Assembly (NCBI RefSeq): GCF_014905175.1
Contig: NC_057788.1
Coordinates: 1,922,001 to 1,986,000 of the forward strand
Direction of reading: 5' to 3'
DNA: 64,000 nucleotides
Origin: Aphidius gifuensis
Taxonomy: Eukaryota; Arthropoda; Insecta; Hymenoptera; Braconidae
The translations under genes were made by a program, and so were the position numbers. Under the pieces are notes generated by a model. It did no database searches. It had not been told where the DNA came from and saw nothing but the letters and a program-made list of their open reading frames with translations. Below, in pieces: positions 13,493 through 26,474 of the stretch (within the stretch, counting starts at the first letter, position 1; each line of letters opens with the position of its first letter).

Positions 13493-16400
13493 TGGCAGTG
13501 CTCATCACTATCTCTCTTTTTTTTTACCCCCTTTACTGACCCCCACAGTTTGGCTCAGGTTAATGTAAAACGGTCCAGAGAAAGAAGCACACACCAAGGA
13601 ATTTATTTCCAGCACCGCCTCAATTTTTTTTTTTTTTTTTTATATTGTTATTAATATTTTGTTTTTTATTATCTTTTTTTTTAGTTGGTTTATTCTTTAT
13701 TATATCTTTACATTCAACACCCACGCAACATTGAAACAATAATCTTTTTGGATCCTGGATAAGAGAATATATATTTTATGTGTATGATTATTCAAAAAAA
13801 ATAAAAAATAAAAACTAGGTTTGAGACATGAGAGTCATTTAGAGGATCAATTTCTTGATATTTTTTTAAAAATTTTTTTCGCTGGTGATTCTTTGGACAA
13901 CAACAGATTGATATTGATTTATTAAAATGATTTATTGTGATACGTGATTTTGTGGGGATTTTAGGTTGATGGTGGTGGTTGAACTTTATTTTATTTTTTT
14001 TTTTATGTGGATGTTTACACAGCTGAGTAAAATACCGACAGTCTATGTAAGCTGGCAAATGTGCATATATGCGAATCTGGATTTTCAATAAATATTTTCT
14101 TTTTAAAAAGATTATCAATTTTTTTATTTTTTTTTTTTCATTTATTTTGCAAAATACGGAGTAAGAAGTTTTTTTTTTTTGCATTTTTTTAATTGAGGAT
14201 GTATTAATTGAAATTAACATGATACGAGTAAATTAAAAGTGTTAAAAAATATTTATTTATGATACGTGTGGGTCCCCTCCAGTATATGACATGATGCAAC
14301 CGAGGTCTTGGTACTTGTCACCTTCGGGTCCACACCTGTGTTCTCATTGTTTTGACATGTGTCTCTGTACCATTGTCCGAAAGGGGCCAAGAGGAAATAT
14401 ATATATTTTTTTTAAACATTGGTTTCACGTCATAAGACACGCCAGACATCATAAACAGGACACATGATCGTATTACAACCAGACAAAAACGTTTGTTTTT
14501 CACTTAGATATACATGCGGGTTTGTACAGTCTCAGATAAAAAACTAATAAAAATAAAATTTAATTATTATTTCAAGTATGACAAAACAACAACATCTTGT
14601 AATTTAAAACAAAAATTAATTATTTAATTATCAAATGAACATAAAAAATTTTTGTTTAAACATTTTACAATATATATAATAATTCTTTCGTAAAGATATT
14701 TCAAAATAAAAAAAAAAAAAAAAAGACGTTTCTAATTTAACATTATTATTTTATTTAATAACTTTTAATCAAATTCTCTTTTTGCATAAATTTATACTCA
14801 AAATCTTCCATAAATAATTTTTGTAAATTAAATTAAAATTATCATTGAATAATATATATTTTAATTAGATTATTTTACTTTCATTTTTTCGACTGTACCG
14901 GTCAGTTTCTCCGCATAGTGAGAACCCGCATGTTGATGATTTGACAGGTGAGACACACAATACATACTAAAGATAAAATACGATCTGACCCTCATAATAA
15001 AATCAATGAAAAAACCATTCATTTCACATTATTTTTTTCCATATAAAAACGGGAGGTAATTTTTTAAAATCTACAAATTGATTTACATGAAAAACAATTC
15101 CTATTAAATAAAATATCCTGGACAATTATTTTTCAAAGAAAAAAACTTGTATTATTCAATTTATAATTTGTTTATAATTTTTTTCAAGCTCATTGTAATA
15201 GTTTTTTTTAAAAAAAAATAAAAAACTACTTTCTATTTTTACAATAAACTTTAAGATAATAAACGTGAAGGGATGAGGAAATGTAGACGACTTAAATCGT
15301 TTGTACGTGTTGTTATATATAATATTTAAAAGGACAAGGGTAAAAAGCGTCTGACAGAGAGAAGAATAAGAGACAAAGAAAGACAGAATGATTCAAAGAA
15401 TATTCTATATAGTGATCCTAATCTCCGACAATTCAAATGGTCGAAAATTCAATTAAACTTTTGATACGGGCATGGGTATTTTACCGCGGCTGTGTAAACT
15501 TTAATTTCGCAGGCATGATGTACTTTCCTTGAAGGCATATCTTTAAATATTCTTGGTTTTATTTTTTGGTCAGGGCATAGTTGGTAAAACGATTAGTCCG
15601 GTTTCTTATATATCTCTTCTATCCCCATGTATATCTATAAATATATAAACACATATAAAAAAAAACCCCATACGGTATCCGGCCCCTCCGCTACACCAAT
15701 TTTGTTTTTTTTTTTTTTCTCACATCCATTGGATTTTTCATTGCCGGAAGGCAACCAGGAAAATCTTCAAATTTATCTTGAACGATTTGTCGGTCTCTAT
15801 TACTACAGGATTTTATAACTAAAAAAAAAAATAATATACAGATAAATATATATCGCACGCGTTTAAAATTTAAAAAAACGCGCCTGTAGCTTCTTGGACA
15901 GTCCACGGAAACTCTATCGATTTATCATTGAAAAAAAATTATATATCATTTTTTTTTTGGAGCATCCGCTCTTTAGCAAGGTGCTTGATATTATTGAAAT
16001 GTGGATTCTGTTATTTTTATTTTTTGAAAGACTCATAAATCTGTATATTTATTGGTATCGTTTTATTTTTATTTATACTAGCTCGCTTTTGGATGTATTT
16101 AGTTGGATTATAAGATGGAAAATTACGTGAGCAGGATGACGTTACATTTAGTCAAATGGTTTTTTTTTTTTTCTATTTTTTCTCTTTGAGTTTTTTTTTT
16201 ATTTGACAATGAGGCGTCCAAGCAACTGGCCGATATAGTAACGAACGAAAAAAAAAAAAAATCCATCTCACCTAGCCAGGCGATCATAATCAGGCCCCAA
16301 AGAGGAGTGAAGAAAAAAAAAAATATAAATAAAAAAAAAAATGAAAGAGGATAGAATAATGTAAATTGGAGGATTGCTGAAATGTGGTGCGCACCGTTCG

Positions 16401-19400
16401 ACACGAATGAAAATTGGTAGGTGTAAAAATTTTCATGTATAAGAAGCCCCGAATTATTGAGTGAATGAAAACATGCATGTCATTCTCGTGTGCGTGTATG
16501 TTTTGTGTCACAATGCAGTTGCGTGTTATATCCATTTTTATAAAAAATTTTTTTTTTATATATATTCTTTGATATATCGTCAATCATAGACAAATATGAC
16601 AAGCGGACAGCGTTTATACTTTCCTTAAAATCACGTATACACAATAGTTAAATGCTTGGCAAAGCGTGAATAATCTCGGTAAACTGACTCGGCGAATTCG
16701 GACATTGTATACGTCACACTTATTTTATCAAATAGATCGTAGAAAAAAAAAATAATCACAATATATGGATACATCGTTTAACGTGACATATGTTGCAGAA
16801 TTTTTTTTATTATAATTTTTTTTTGTCGTGTAGATCCAAGCTTATGATGAGTCAAATTCAAATAAAAATTTTTGAATTTAAAATTTTTTAAAAGTCCATT
16901 TTAAGTATTTTAAAAAATTTATAATTAGAAATTTAAATTATTTTTTATATATTAAATAATAAAACAAAATAAAATTTAGATTAAAAAATTATTTAATGTT
17001 TTTTTAATTTTTAAAATTACACTAATTATTGCACAATTTTTTTGAAAATTAAAAACACAAAAAATATGAATAGTAATTTTTTGAATTATAGGATATTATT
17101 ATAGTTAATAAAAAAATTTATTTATCTAAAAAACTATATAATATTAAAAAAAATAGTTTATTTAAAATTATATAATTATAGTTAATATACTTAATAATTC
17201 CGTTATTAAAAAAAAAAAATTATTTAATTTTTAATTTGCACATCAAGAAATAGACGATTTGAATATTTCAAGATTCTTCAAGACTTTCACTGCACACACG
17301 AACGTGCCTGAGAATGAGTCTTGGCCTTTTTTATTTAAATTTTTATATAATTTTTTTTCAACTCGTGTGTTGGAAGCACACGGATGAAAAAAAAAAAAAA
17401 AAAATAGTATACAACAAATAAGAATATAAAATAAGAATTAGAATAATATTTCCAAAACAAGGAAATGCCTATCGAGTGCAATGAGCAATTAAAAATTGAA
17501 TAAAAAAAAATAGAAGAGGTAAATCAGGGGGGAAAAAAGAGGGAGAGAAGAATTATATATAAAAAAAAATAAAAATGAATTTATACATAACATGTATGAA
17601 AATGGCATTTACGTTTAGTTAGTCATGAGATATCTCGCGGTATGAGTGTTCACTGTGCAGTGAGGAAGATTGAAAGAGTTTTAAAGATTGAAACACTAAG
17701 AAGAAGAGAATAATAAAACAAGGAGCCACTGGAATGAGAACACTGTTCACCAACACCCTGATCACTTGATATTTCTCTTTATGCATTGCCGTTTCCACAG
17801 CATATATATGCAACTCATTTTTATCATCATTATATCTTCTTCTTCATCTTCATCTTCATGTTTTTTTTTTTTTTTTACAAACATTTTTTTCTCTGTGTTT
17901 CTTATTATAATTCTCCCGCAAAGAAAAATGGGTAACACATCTCAAGGCGGGAGGGAAGGTCGTGGCTGAGTTTCTTCACTTTTATTATTTTCAAACAACT
18001 ATATTTTTTTTTTTTTTTAATTTAGACTTTTGTATTCCTCTGTATCAACTTTAAAAAAAAATTCAAAAATATCAACTGTCTCACTTGGAAAAGTCAGTGA
18101 ATGCATTTATTCAAGAATTTATTTGTTTTACTTTTTTTTATACAATATTTCTTTCTTTTTTTTTTTGTTCAGAAACACAGAGTAACACGAAAATAAAAAT
18201 CTATTTTTGCATTGACGATTGGAGTTACTGACCCCTGGCCAGTTCGTGGTACACATTATTAAATTATTTTTAAATTTTCGAATGAAAATTAACAAAAGAA
18301 AAAGTGAAAATTAAATTATTTAAAAATCACGTTAATTTAATTATTTATTTATTTAATTACATTAATTAATGTTTTTTTTTTTCCTTCCAAATATAATATT
18401 ATTTAAAAAATAATTTCTAAATTTAAAAAATTAAAAAAATTAAAATCAAAATATTAAATTAAAATTAATTAATTAATAGTCAAAATAATTATCAACAAGA
18501 TTGTTAAATTTTATTATTATTTTATATGAAAAAAATTAAAATTTAATATATTTTCTATTTTTAAATATATTTATAAAGGAAGCAACTTAATCGTTGCGCA
18601 TATTAATGTGGGAAGATTTAAGCCGACAAGGAGGTGGAGAAAAGACGAGACAATGGAAAGACTAATTTCACGGCTTTCCGGAAACACGCGGATTCCGGAC
18701 ATTCATTTGTGTGTTCATTTACTTGTTGCTATAAATATATATACACATATAAATAAATTACATATTTCCATTTTTTATTTTTATTATTTCTTTACAATTT
18801 AATGTTATTTATTTTATGTGGTCAGCAACTGATTATTAATTTTTTTTTACTTTACATCCACATTAAACATTAAAATAAACAAATAAATATAAACATTTAA
18901 TAATTTAATACATCCCGCTAATTCAAAAATATAATTTATATATGAAAAAAAAAAAATTGTCCTTGAATTGAAAATAAAAATATGAAAAATCATTCATAAA
19001 TTCAATGAATGATACACATTATTATTTCATTTATCATTCAAAGTACCATATGTATATAAAAGTGGTCAACAAGTGTAAATAAAATATCAAAAAAATTGTT
19101 AAATTATGACCACTTTTGTAAGACAATATATACATATATATACTTATAAACATGTTAAAAGAGGGCATTCTTGCTTCCCACGCTTGGTCAGCTGGTCTGC
19201 GTCCGCGGTCCTGTCTATGTTCTTTCAACAATTTTTTTTTTTTTCATTCTTTTTTTTCATTCTCCTTTTTTTTCCCTGATTTTCTATATACATTTTTTTT
19301 TATCTTACTACCTGCGGATGTGTCTAGGCTTAGGGTCATCAAAAATTTTCAAGATTAGCTTGCAGGCATTTTACAGTTATACACACTCAAACAAACAAAA

Positions 19401-20904
19401 AAACGCAAATAGATTATTCAAAAAAAAAAATAAAAAATCTATTAATTTTCTATTAACAAAAATTATTTTATTAAAAATATTCTATTTTTTTTTTTTACTT
19501 GAAAGTTTTTTATCTATAAAAAAAAAAAAAAAAAATTGAAGCATATCTTTTTACATCTTTATATATATTTATCATAAAAGAATATAAAAATATTATTATT
19601 ATTTATTTATTTATCATTATTATTATTATAATGGGTGTCTTTTCTTTTGCAGATTGAAGGCCACTAAACGGTAAATATATTTCATTGAATGCGCTTGAAA
19701 TACGATAAAGCAATTCTTCGGGTTCATTTGAAACACGCGATACTCATCTACTTTCTCTGTCGTTGCATTAGAGATGACTAGAAAAGAGGAAAGCGTACAT
19801 CTTACATACGTATGTACACTATATATAGATATATTTATAATACATATACATCGCTGTAAAACACACGTGGTCCATCCAAGCGTCTCGGGGTCCCGCGTCC
19901 GTTTCAAAAAAAAAAAAACTTTTTTTTTTCTTTTTTTTTTACAATCGCTTTTTATAAACCCCGTTTTTTTTTCATACGTCTTTTCTCCTCGTCTTGAGGT
20001 TTTTTTTTTTTTTCTATTTTATTTTCTCTTTTTCTATCATCTCTGGGTACAATTTTTTTTTCTTACCCCTTGGCCGGCCATCTGCCGACAGTGGAAGGGG
20101 ACAAAACCAAAAAGACGCACGTATTCTCAAACCAAAAATAATAATTTTTTTATATATATGTGTGATGTATATTTTAGGCAAAAGGGAGTAAGGGAGGAAA
20201 AACTATTGAGGAAGTAAGAGAGAAAAAGTATATATACAAAACTACTTGCTGGTTCTTCAAATTAGTTAAAAAAGTCCTTAAAAATTTTTTCAAATTAGTT
20301 GTCCAGATGGTGGATAAACTTGGATTCATCGTTAGACTAATTTTCAAAATGAGATATATATTTATTTTTTTGATTTCCTGGTTTTTATTTTGACAATCAG
20401 TTCATCATATTTTATTGGAGATTTTATTTTTTAAATGAAAACAAGTGCCAGATGATTTTTTTTATTTATTTATTTTCCAATCAGTTTATATTTGTGATTT
20501 TTTTAATATCGAAATTTAAAATCGATATACTCAACTGTGGATTACAAATAATTCTCACAGTACATCTAGCAGAAAAATGAAATGACTAATATATAAATGT
20601 ATAAAAAAAAGGGAAAAAAAAATTGTGTTGGTTTTTTTAAAATAATAAAAAAACGCAAATTCTCACGAGTCAGTCGAGAGTATATTGACGATAATTCAAA
20701 AGAAAAATATATAATCGAAACAACTGTTTGTGTGTATGTATAAATACCATCATGATCAGCCCCTTTTTTTTTTTAACTTGGCCCAACAACCTCGTAGTAT
20801 ATTTCAAAAATATAAAAAATTAAAAAAATCTCTTTTCCATCCCTCCACTAGTCATCTAATTTTTTTTTTTTCCAGTCATTCGCATCGGCATTTTTTTTAT
20901 CCAG

Positions 20905-20950
20905 CCACCTTCCGGTCGCGAGAGAATCTGTGCCACTCGGGGGATATACC
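20905..20950 (+). other. Candidate non-coding micro-exon
   Basis: A T-rich acceptor (TTTTTTTTATCCAG, AG at 20903-20904) precedes a 46-nt GC-richer segment ending at a GTAAGTTTT donor (20951). An alternative acceptor ends at 20875. This could be a 5' UTR exon of a far-upstream Bcl11 promoter or of an unknown transcript. No reading frame is indicated. Confidence 0.25.
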
Positions 20951-21183
20951 GTAAGTTTTTTTTTTTATTTAATTTTTTTAAAACATTCTCGCACAAGGTG
21001 TTTCCGTCCTCAAGAGTTCCGGCAGTATTTTTTTTTTTTACACCCCACACCCCTAGATTTTCCACAGACCACCGGTAAAAAAAAAAATATAAAAATTCAT
21101 TTTAATAAAATAAAAAAACCATGAATTTCTTCGACCCCTGAGATTACTGTATTATTTTTTTATTTTTCTCCCTTATTTTACAG

Positions 21184-21246
21184 TGTGTTTTGTCTCACTT
21201 TAGACTCCATTTAAAAATATGTGCACCTAGCAAAAATACCAATAGG
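21184..21246 (+). other. Candidate 63-nt micro-exon
   Basis: The acceptor CTCCCTTATTTTACAG (AG at 21182-21183) and donor AGG|GTAAGT (21247) are both near consensus. The 63 nt are open in frame 1 (21 codons starting CVLSHF), but at this length that is little evidence. It lies 230 bp after the other candidate micro-exon on the same strand. Confidence 0.25.
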
Positions 21247-21838
21247 GTAAGTCGAGTTTTTTTTATAAATTTTTTTTCCTTTTTTTCCCCCCTTAAATCG
21301 ATTTCCCCATCTTCATTGGACTCATTGACGTGTTAGATATATACATGATACTTTTTTATGCAATGCCATGCACCTTGAAAATTTTAAAAAAAAACCCATT
21401 GGCCCCCCCTGTGACATTAAATACATCAAGGGTGGGGGTGCCGTGCGAAACTCTGCTGGTGAGAATATATATCTCATTTTTTTATTCCCCTAAATAAATT
21501 TTTTTTAAAAATTTCAATTTTTTTTTCATTACACTCTGTAATATTGATGGGAAAATTTTTTTTTTAAATAAATTTTAACCAATGGCTTGATAAAAAGAAA
21601 AAATTATTTAAAAATAAAAAAAAACAAAGTTGTTTATAGATGATGTTAGAAAAAAAAAAAATATATTCAGAGTATGTCTGTTTATTTATAAAACTGCCTT
21701 GAATTTATATATTGAAGAAGGCATCTGGATGTGAGGAGGTCCGGTGTGTGTGGACGTCCGGAAAAAGGGCTTGAACAAATATATCTCATCAGCAAATGAC
21801 AAACATACAACCCTTGCATATATATAACGGTTGTTCTA

Positions 21839-21843
<5 letters not shown>

Positions 21844-21870
<27 letters not shown>
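21844..21870. repeat. 27-nt poly(A) run
   Basis: Longest uninterrupted homopolymer I saw. Similar runs at 52060-52081 (22 A) and 61600-61620 (21 A). Possible retroposon tails or simple slippage; no adjacent SINE core was identified. Confidence 0.7.
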
Positions 21871-21874
<4 letters not shown>

Positions 21875-24639
21875 CGTATGTGTAACGGACGATGTGGGAG
21901 GATAAGACCCGTTTCAAGATTTAAAATGAAGAAGAAAAAAAAAGGGGGAACGTCCAAGAGTCACCAAAAGCTTTTAGCCCATTTTTGCTGCCATCAACAT
22001 CATCGTCTTCATCATCATCAGTTGTGTATTTTTGGTATCCGTTTTTTTTTTTTTTTTATTTTTTACTTCCAAGTTCAACATGTGCCTTGGTTGGCTACAT
22101 TGGTGAATGGCATTAAAAAGTCTCTTCTGGTCATGCATGAAAATAAAAATAATATTTAAACATGAAAATAGATAATAAATTTAATAAAATTAAGTAAATT
22201 AAATGACAATATAATTAAATGAATTTTAATTGTATATATTTCATAGTTGTATATATGTATTTTTAAATTTTTATCAAATAAAAAAGGAAATATTTGGCGT
22301 TGATAAAAATAAAAATGATGTATAAATTTATCTTGTTCTATTTCATTTAAAAAAATATAATTTTATTATGATTATCTATATCTGTTTTGTGTATATTCAT
22401 CGTCCAGTTATTTATCAGTTTTTTAAGGGTCATTGACAGTGTAAAATAATATGGTGTCGAGTTCACGTCACTTGGCGGGTTACACTTCTGTCCCTGGGCC
22501 TCCCAAGTCCGTCGTTAAACTCCCACGACTACCAAAAATAAGAGAAAAAAAAAATTCAACATAAAAAATCACATATAGCATCCAATGTATACAACGACGT
22601 CCAAATATTCCTACCACTGGACTTGAAACGATGTTTGTGTGATATGTGCATTTTGTCCCCGAATGCGTCGGTCCAAAGACACATGTGCTTTGGGGGTATC
22701 GTCGTACACCAAATGACAAAAATAAAAAGGAAAAAAAATATATAATAAAATAAAAATACTTAAAATAAAAACGATAAAGAAAGAAAGTCACCAGACAGAT
22801 ACTTTTTTTTTTTTTTTTTTGCTCCGATGTAAAAATAATCTTTAAAAACCCCCAACAGGATGCGTATGTAGAATTTAATTTTTTTGAAGCTTCGAGAGAT
22901 AACTGGGCATCGTCAACTAATAATATTTTATTTTTTAATTCAAAATTTATTTATTTATAATTTTTTCTTTCTACCCTTTCGTAGATATTACATTTTAACT
23001 AACAAAATTTTATTTTTTTATTTTTTCATTATTTTATTTTCTATAGAAATTCAAAATTTGTTTATACACTTTTTCTTTCAACCCTTTTTTAGATATACAT
23101 TTATCTTTCGACGTAAAAAAAAATTAACATTTCCGTTTTTATATATAAAATAATAATTATTATATTTTTAAAATGTGTATATATTTATTTTTATAATAAG
23201 ACAAAGAAAAATATATAAAATTAAGATATTAAAATTTAAATTGAAATGAACAAAAAAAAAAAAAGAAATTGATAATTTATCTAGTCATTTTGTGTCGAGG
23301 TGACATAAACTAAATTGCATTCCTGCGTTTTGATAAAATAATATTTGAAAAGAAAATTATAAAAAGAAATGACAATCTAATGTTGACTTGAAAGCCACGA
23401 ACTGACCGCGCCTGATGAGATTTTGCAATGAAAAATAAAAAAAATAAAAATACAACAAAGAAATAATATATACAGTGCGTTGGAAAATTTGGCGGGAGTA
23501 TTTTCCTATGCGACGGCGGGAAAATATGAAAATTAAATATTTAATTACAATGTCCATCTCTCAATGTTACGTAAATATTATATATATAGATTTTTTTTAT
23601 TTTTCTCGTGGACAAGTTTGTGCGTATTATCGTCAAGAGTATAAAGATTAACCTCTGACCACTAAAAAAAAAAAAAAGTGGTTTTTATGGTTTACAACCA
23701 AATATAAAAATATAATATATATATTTAAAAGAAAATTATATTTTTTTGATTTAAAAGCCTCAAAATTTCCTTGAAAAATATAAATTTATATATTATTTTT
23801 TTAGAAATATTTAAAAATATAATATTACTATAAAAATAGATTATAAATTATATCTTGATGGAAAAGAAAAATAAAATACAAAAAAACACTTGAGATAATT
23901 TTTTGGACAAAATAATGGATAGTGTCCAGACACCCTTGTGTGTGTGGCTGCATTTACATTAAATGGTTTTATGGTTTTGTCAAAAGGTCACTTGAGACAC
24001 TTTCAACATGAATTTTTCCTTTTGCCCCCCTCTTATTCTGGGTCTCATTTAAAAAACGCACACATACACATGTTATTTTCACGTGTCAAAATTTGAAAAA
24101 TTAAAAATAAAATAATAAAAAATTGTTCAAGGATGCTGGGAAAATATTCCTGGCGCCCTGATCTGTGTGTGTGTTCTGATATTTAAAAAAAAAATTATTT
24201 TGTAATATAAGGCGAGGCTCATGACACTCCTATACAAAAATTAAAAGCCGCATATTGCAACACATAATAATCTTGACCTCCTCCTCCTACTTTTTCTCTT
24301 CTTCTTTTTCTTAAAAAAAAAAAAAAAAATTGCTTAAAATTTACTATCTTAAATTATTTAATTTTCAATTTTTAAAAAATCATTAATTTATTAAAAAATT
24401 ATAAATTAAACTTGATATATAAATTTATAAAAAAAAAATTAAAAATGCATTATAACTTAATAAATTTTTTCAATTACTCAAAAACAAAAAAAAATTGATT
24501 AAATAATTAAATATAAATTGAAAAAATAAATAAAAATAAAAAAAAGCACATGTAAAAAATAATATTTACAATTAAGTATTTCATATATACATGAGTTTTT
24601 TTTTTTTTTTAATGAAAATTATATAGCCAATATACCCCC

Positions 24640-25380
24640 ACTCAAAAATTTCGCGGTCCGCGGGTTCATCCTCCCCACTTATCATCAGGTTAACTTGATA
24701 TCTCCCCTCTTTTTCATCTTATCCGTCACGCTTACTCGCGATGCGCGCATACACATACACTCTATCCCTTCTCCAATATTTTCAATCTTTATACATTTAT
24801 TTTAAAAAACCCATACAAATACATTTCACTTGCATCATCTCACTTGCACATTTTCTATCCTCGTAATATTTTCCTTATTTTACAGCTGATCCTTGTTTAT
24901 CATGATGATTCGATCTGTCTCTTTTCAACTCCCAGCATTTATCACCATTTGACTTGTTTTCTTTCTTCATTTATCATACATAAAATACCTATGAGATATT
25001 TTTTTTCTCTCTTGTTATTTGTCGTTATCATTGACTCTTTCTCTCTTGTCTCGTTTTCGACTTGTAATAGTAGTAGTAGTAACAAATACATTTACATTTA
25101 TTTCCCCCACTTTTATATAAACTAAGGGGTATGAAAACTACCCTAGAACGCGTGGGGTGTCCGGTGTTCATTCTGCTCATGTTTATACCGAGTTGTACCG
25201 AGCACGTCCGAAGTTGAGTGAGCGCCAGTGTGCCTTGAGACACCAGGTTTCATACAGCACTACTAGGCACACTACACGTCCGGCACAGTCCACTTAGAGA
25301 TACGACCCATGCTGGACCATCATTGCCGCTGGTCCACGCCGGAGCACCAGCATCCGACGTACCAGCAACACGAGTACTAG
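24640..25380 (+). promoter_or_regulatory. Candidate Bcl11 promoter island
   Basis: Two GC-richer patches stand out upstream of the start codon: 24645-24760, with the inverted repeat CGCGGTCCGCG at 24652-24662, and 25130-25380. An initiator match TCATTC lies at 25168-25173 (A at 25170), without an obvious downstream DPE. The island is 1.1-1.8 kb upstream of the ATG and is the nearest promoter-like composition. It could instead be 5' UTR. Confidence 0.4.
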
Positions 25381-26437
25381 TGTTACTTGTTTGTTATTGT
25401 TTATATTTGCCACTTATTTATTTATTTTAAATTGAATATTTAACTAAAAATATCAACAAATATTTTTACATAAACGATTAATGTTAAATTATTTTTTTTC
25501 TTTTGTTGATACAAAGTCAATACAACTTTTTTTTTTTTTTCTTGATGTGTGATCATATTTTTTTTAATTATTCAATGTTAATTTCTCACTGCAATGTGCC
25601 GGATTGATTGAGAAAATATTTTTTTTTTCTGTCAAGTGTAAAAATTTAAAAAAAATATATAATTTAGTGAATTGTGACAAGAAAACATTACGATATATAA
25701 AAACTTAAAGTTGAAATTTTAATTTTTGACATTGACAGTTACAAGGATTATTGTTTATTTAATATTTTTTGGTGAAATTAAATTGACAGTGTTATTTATT
25801 GGCAAATTAAAAATAAAGAGTAGTTTGTTGTTTTTTTTTTTTTCATTGAGAAAATAGAAACTTGATGATTTATTGACGATATTTTTTGGAAAATCATCAA
25901 GAGTCAAATTGTGACAGTGTGGTGAACATAACTGAACAATTTTTCTTATTTATTTTTTACATGAGAAGAACTTGATGACTAGAAAACATGTGGCGAAACG
26001 TCATTTGACACGTTGTCCACTGTGATTAATATATATATTTTTTTTATTATTTAATTTATAAATTTTTTAAAAGCTAAAAATTCAACAAAAAAGCACGAGG
26101 TTACGATTGAATAAAATTACAAGAGTTTTTAAAAAAAAAAAAATTACTTAGAGGAGTACAAGTTCAAGTGATTTTAATTTCATTTTTTTTAAATTTTTTT
26201 TCTATAAAAATAATATATCTCACCTTGAATATTGATGAACATTGTTGCAACGAAAAATAAGCAAACTTGAGAAAAAAAAAAGAACAAAAAATACATAAAT
26301 ACAGAACAAGTGAGAGTCCTGAAAATTGTGTTACTTTTGTTTCTCTGACCAGAGCAACGTGGACATATTTAAATAGTTTATTAATAAGCTAATTTATTAA
26401 TAAAGTGTGACAAGAAATTGTCAAAATTGCGACCATC
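25381..26437 (+). other. Probable Bcl11 5' leader
   Basis: This AT-rich stretch between the candidate promoter and the start codon has no coding content. If transcription starts near 25.17 kb without an upstream intron, the leader would be about 1.2 kb. A possible weak donor (CAAGTGAGAG, around 26300) means it may be partly intronic. In-frame TGA at 26408 isolates the start codon. Confidence 0.35.
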
Positions 26438-26474
26438 ATGAGGATCAAAATGCCTGCAGTTCGGATCGCACAAG
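26438..26474 (+). CDS. Bcl11: Bcl11 coding exon 1 (start codon to first donor)
   Basis: ATG at 26438 opens twelve codons ([12 protein letters not shown]) plus one base, followed by a GTAACA donor at 26475. An in-frame TGA at 26408-26410 closes the frame upstream, which supports translation starting here; a second ATG lies at codon 5. The phase-1 end joins exactly to exon 2, giving Ala13 followed by ETSQG. The peptide lacks the SRRKQ-type NuRD-binding N-terminus known from vertebrate BCL11, SALL and FOG proteins, so it may be an alternative first exon or an insect-specific start. The exon is short and has no transcript support here, so it is less certain than exons 2 and 3. Confidence 0.72.

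Larger units (their letters stand above)
4714..24639. other. AT-rich non-coding DNA, upstream flank or far-upstream intron
   Basis: No supported gene. Islands with few homopolymers that merit conservation tests: 5010-5160, 5800-6060, 7255-7420 (contains TCACGTGA), 8090-8290, 8935-9060, 14250-14530, 15400-15620, 16570-16740, 20870-20955, 21184-21250, 22450-22700. Pyrimidine-rich at 13080-13560. The rest is poly(A/T) and short tandem A/T words. Confidence 0.6.

Noticed and set aside
13792..14220. 142-codon minus-strand frame
   Set aside because: Lys/Ile/Asn-rich, driven by T runs on the plus strand; no motif.
19774..20217. 147-codon plus-strand frame
   Set aside because: Most residues come from T runs (Phe) and A runs (Lys); no family resemblance.
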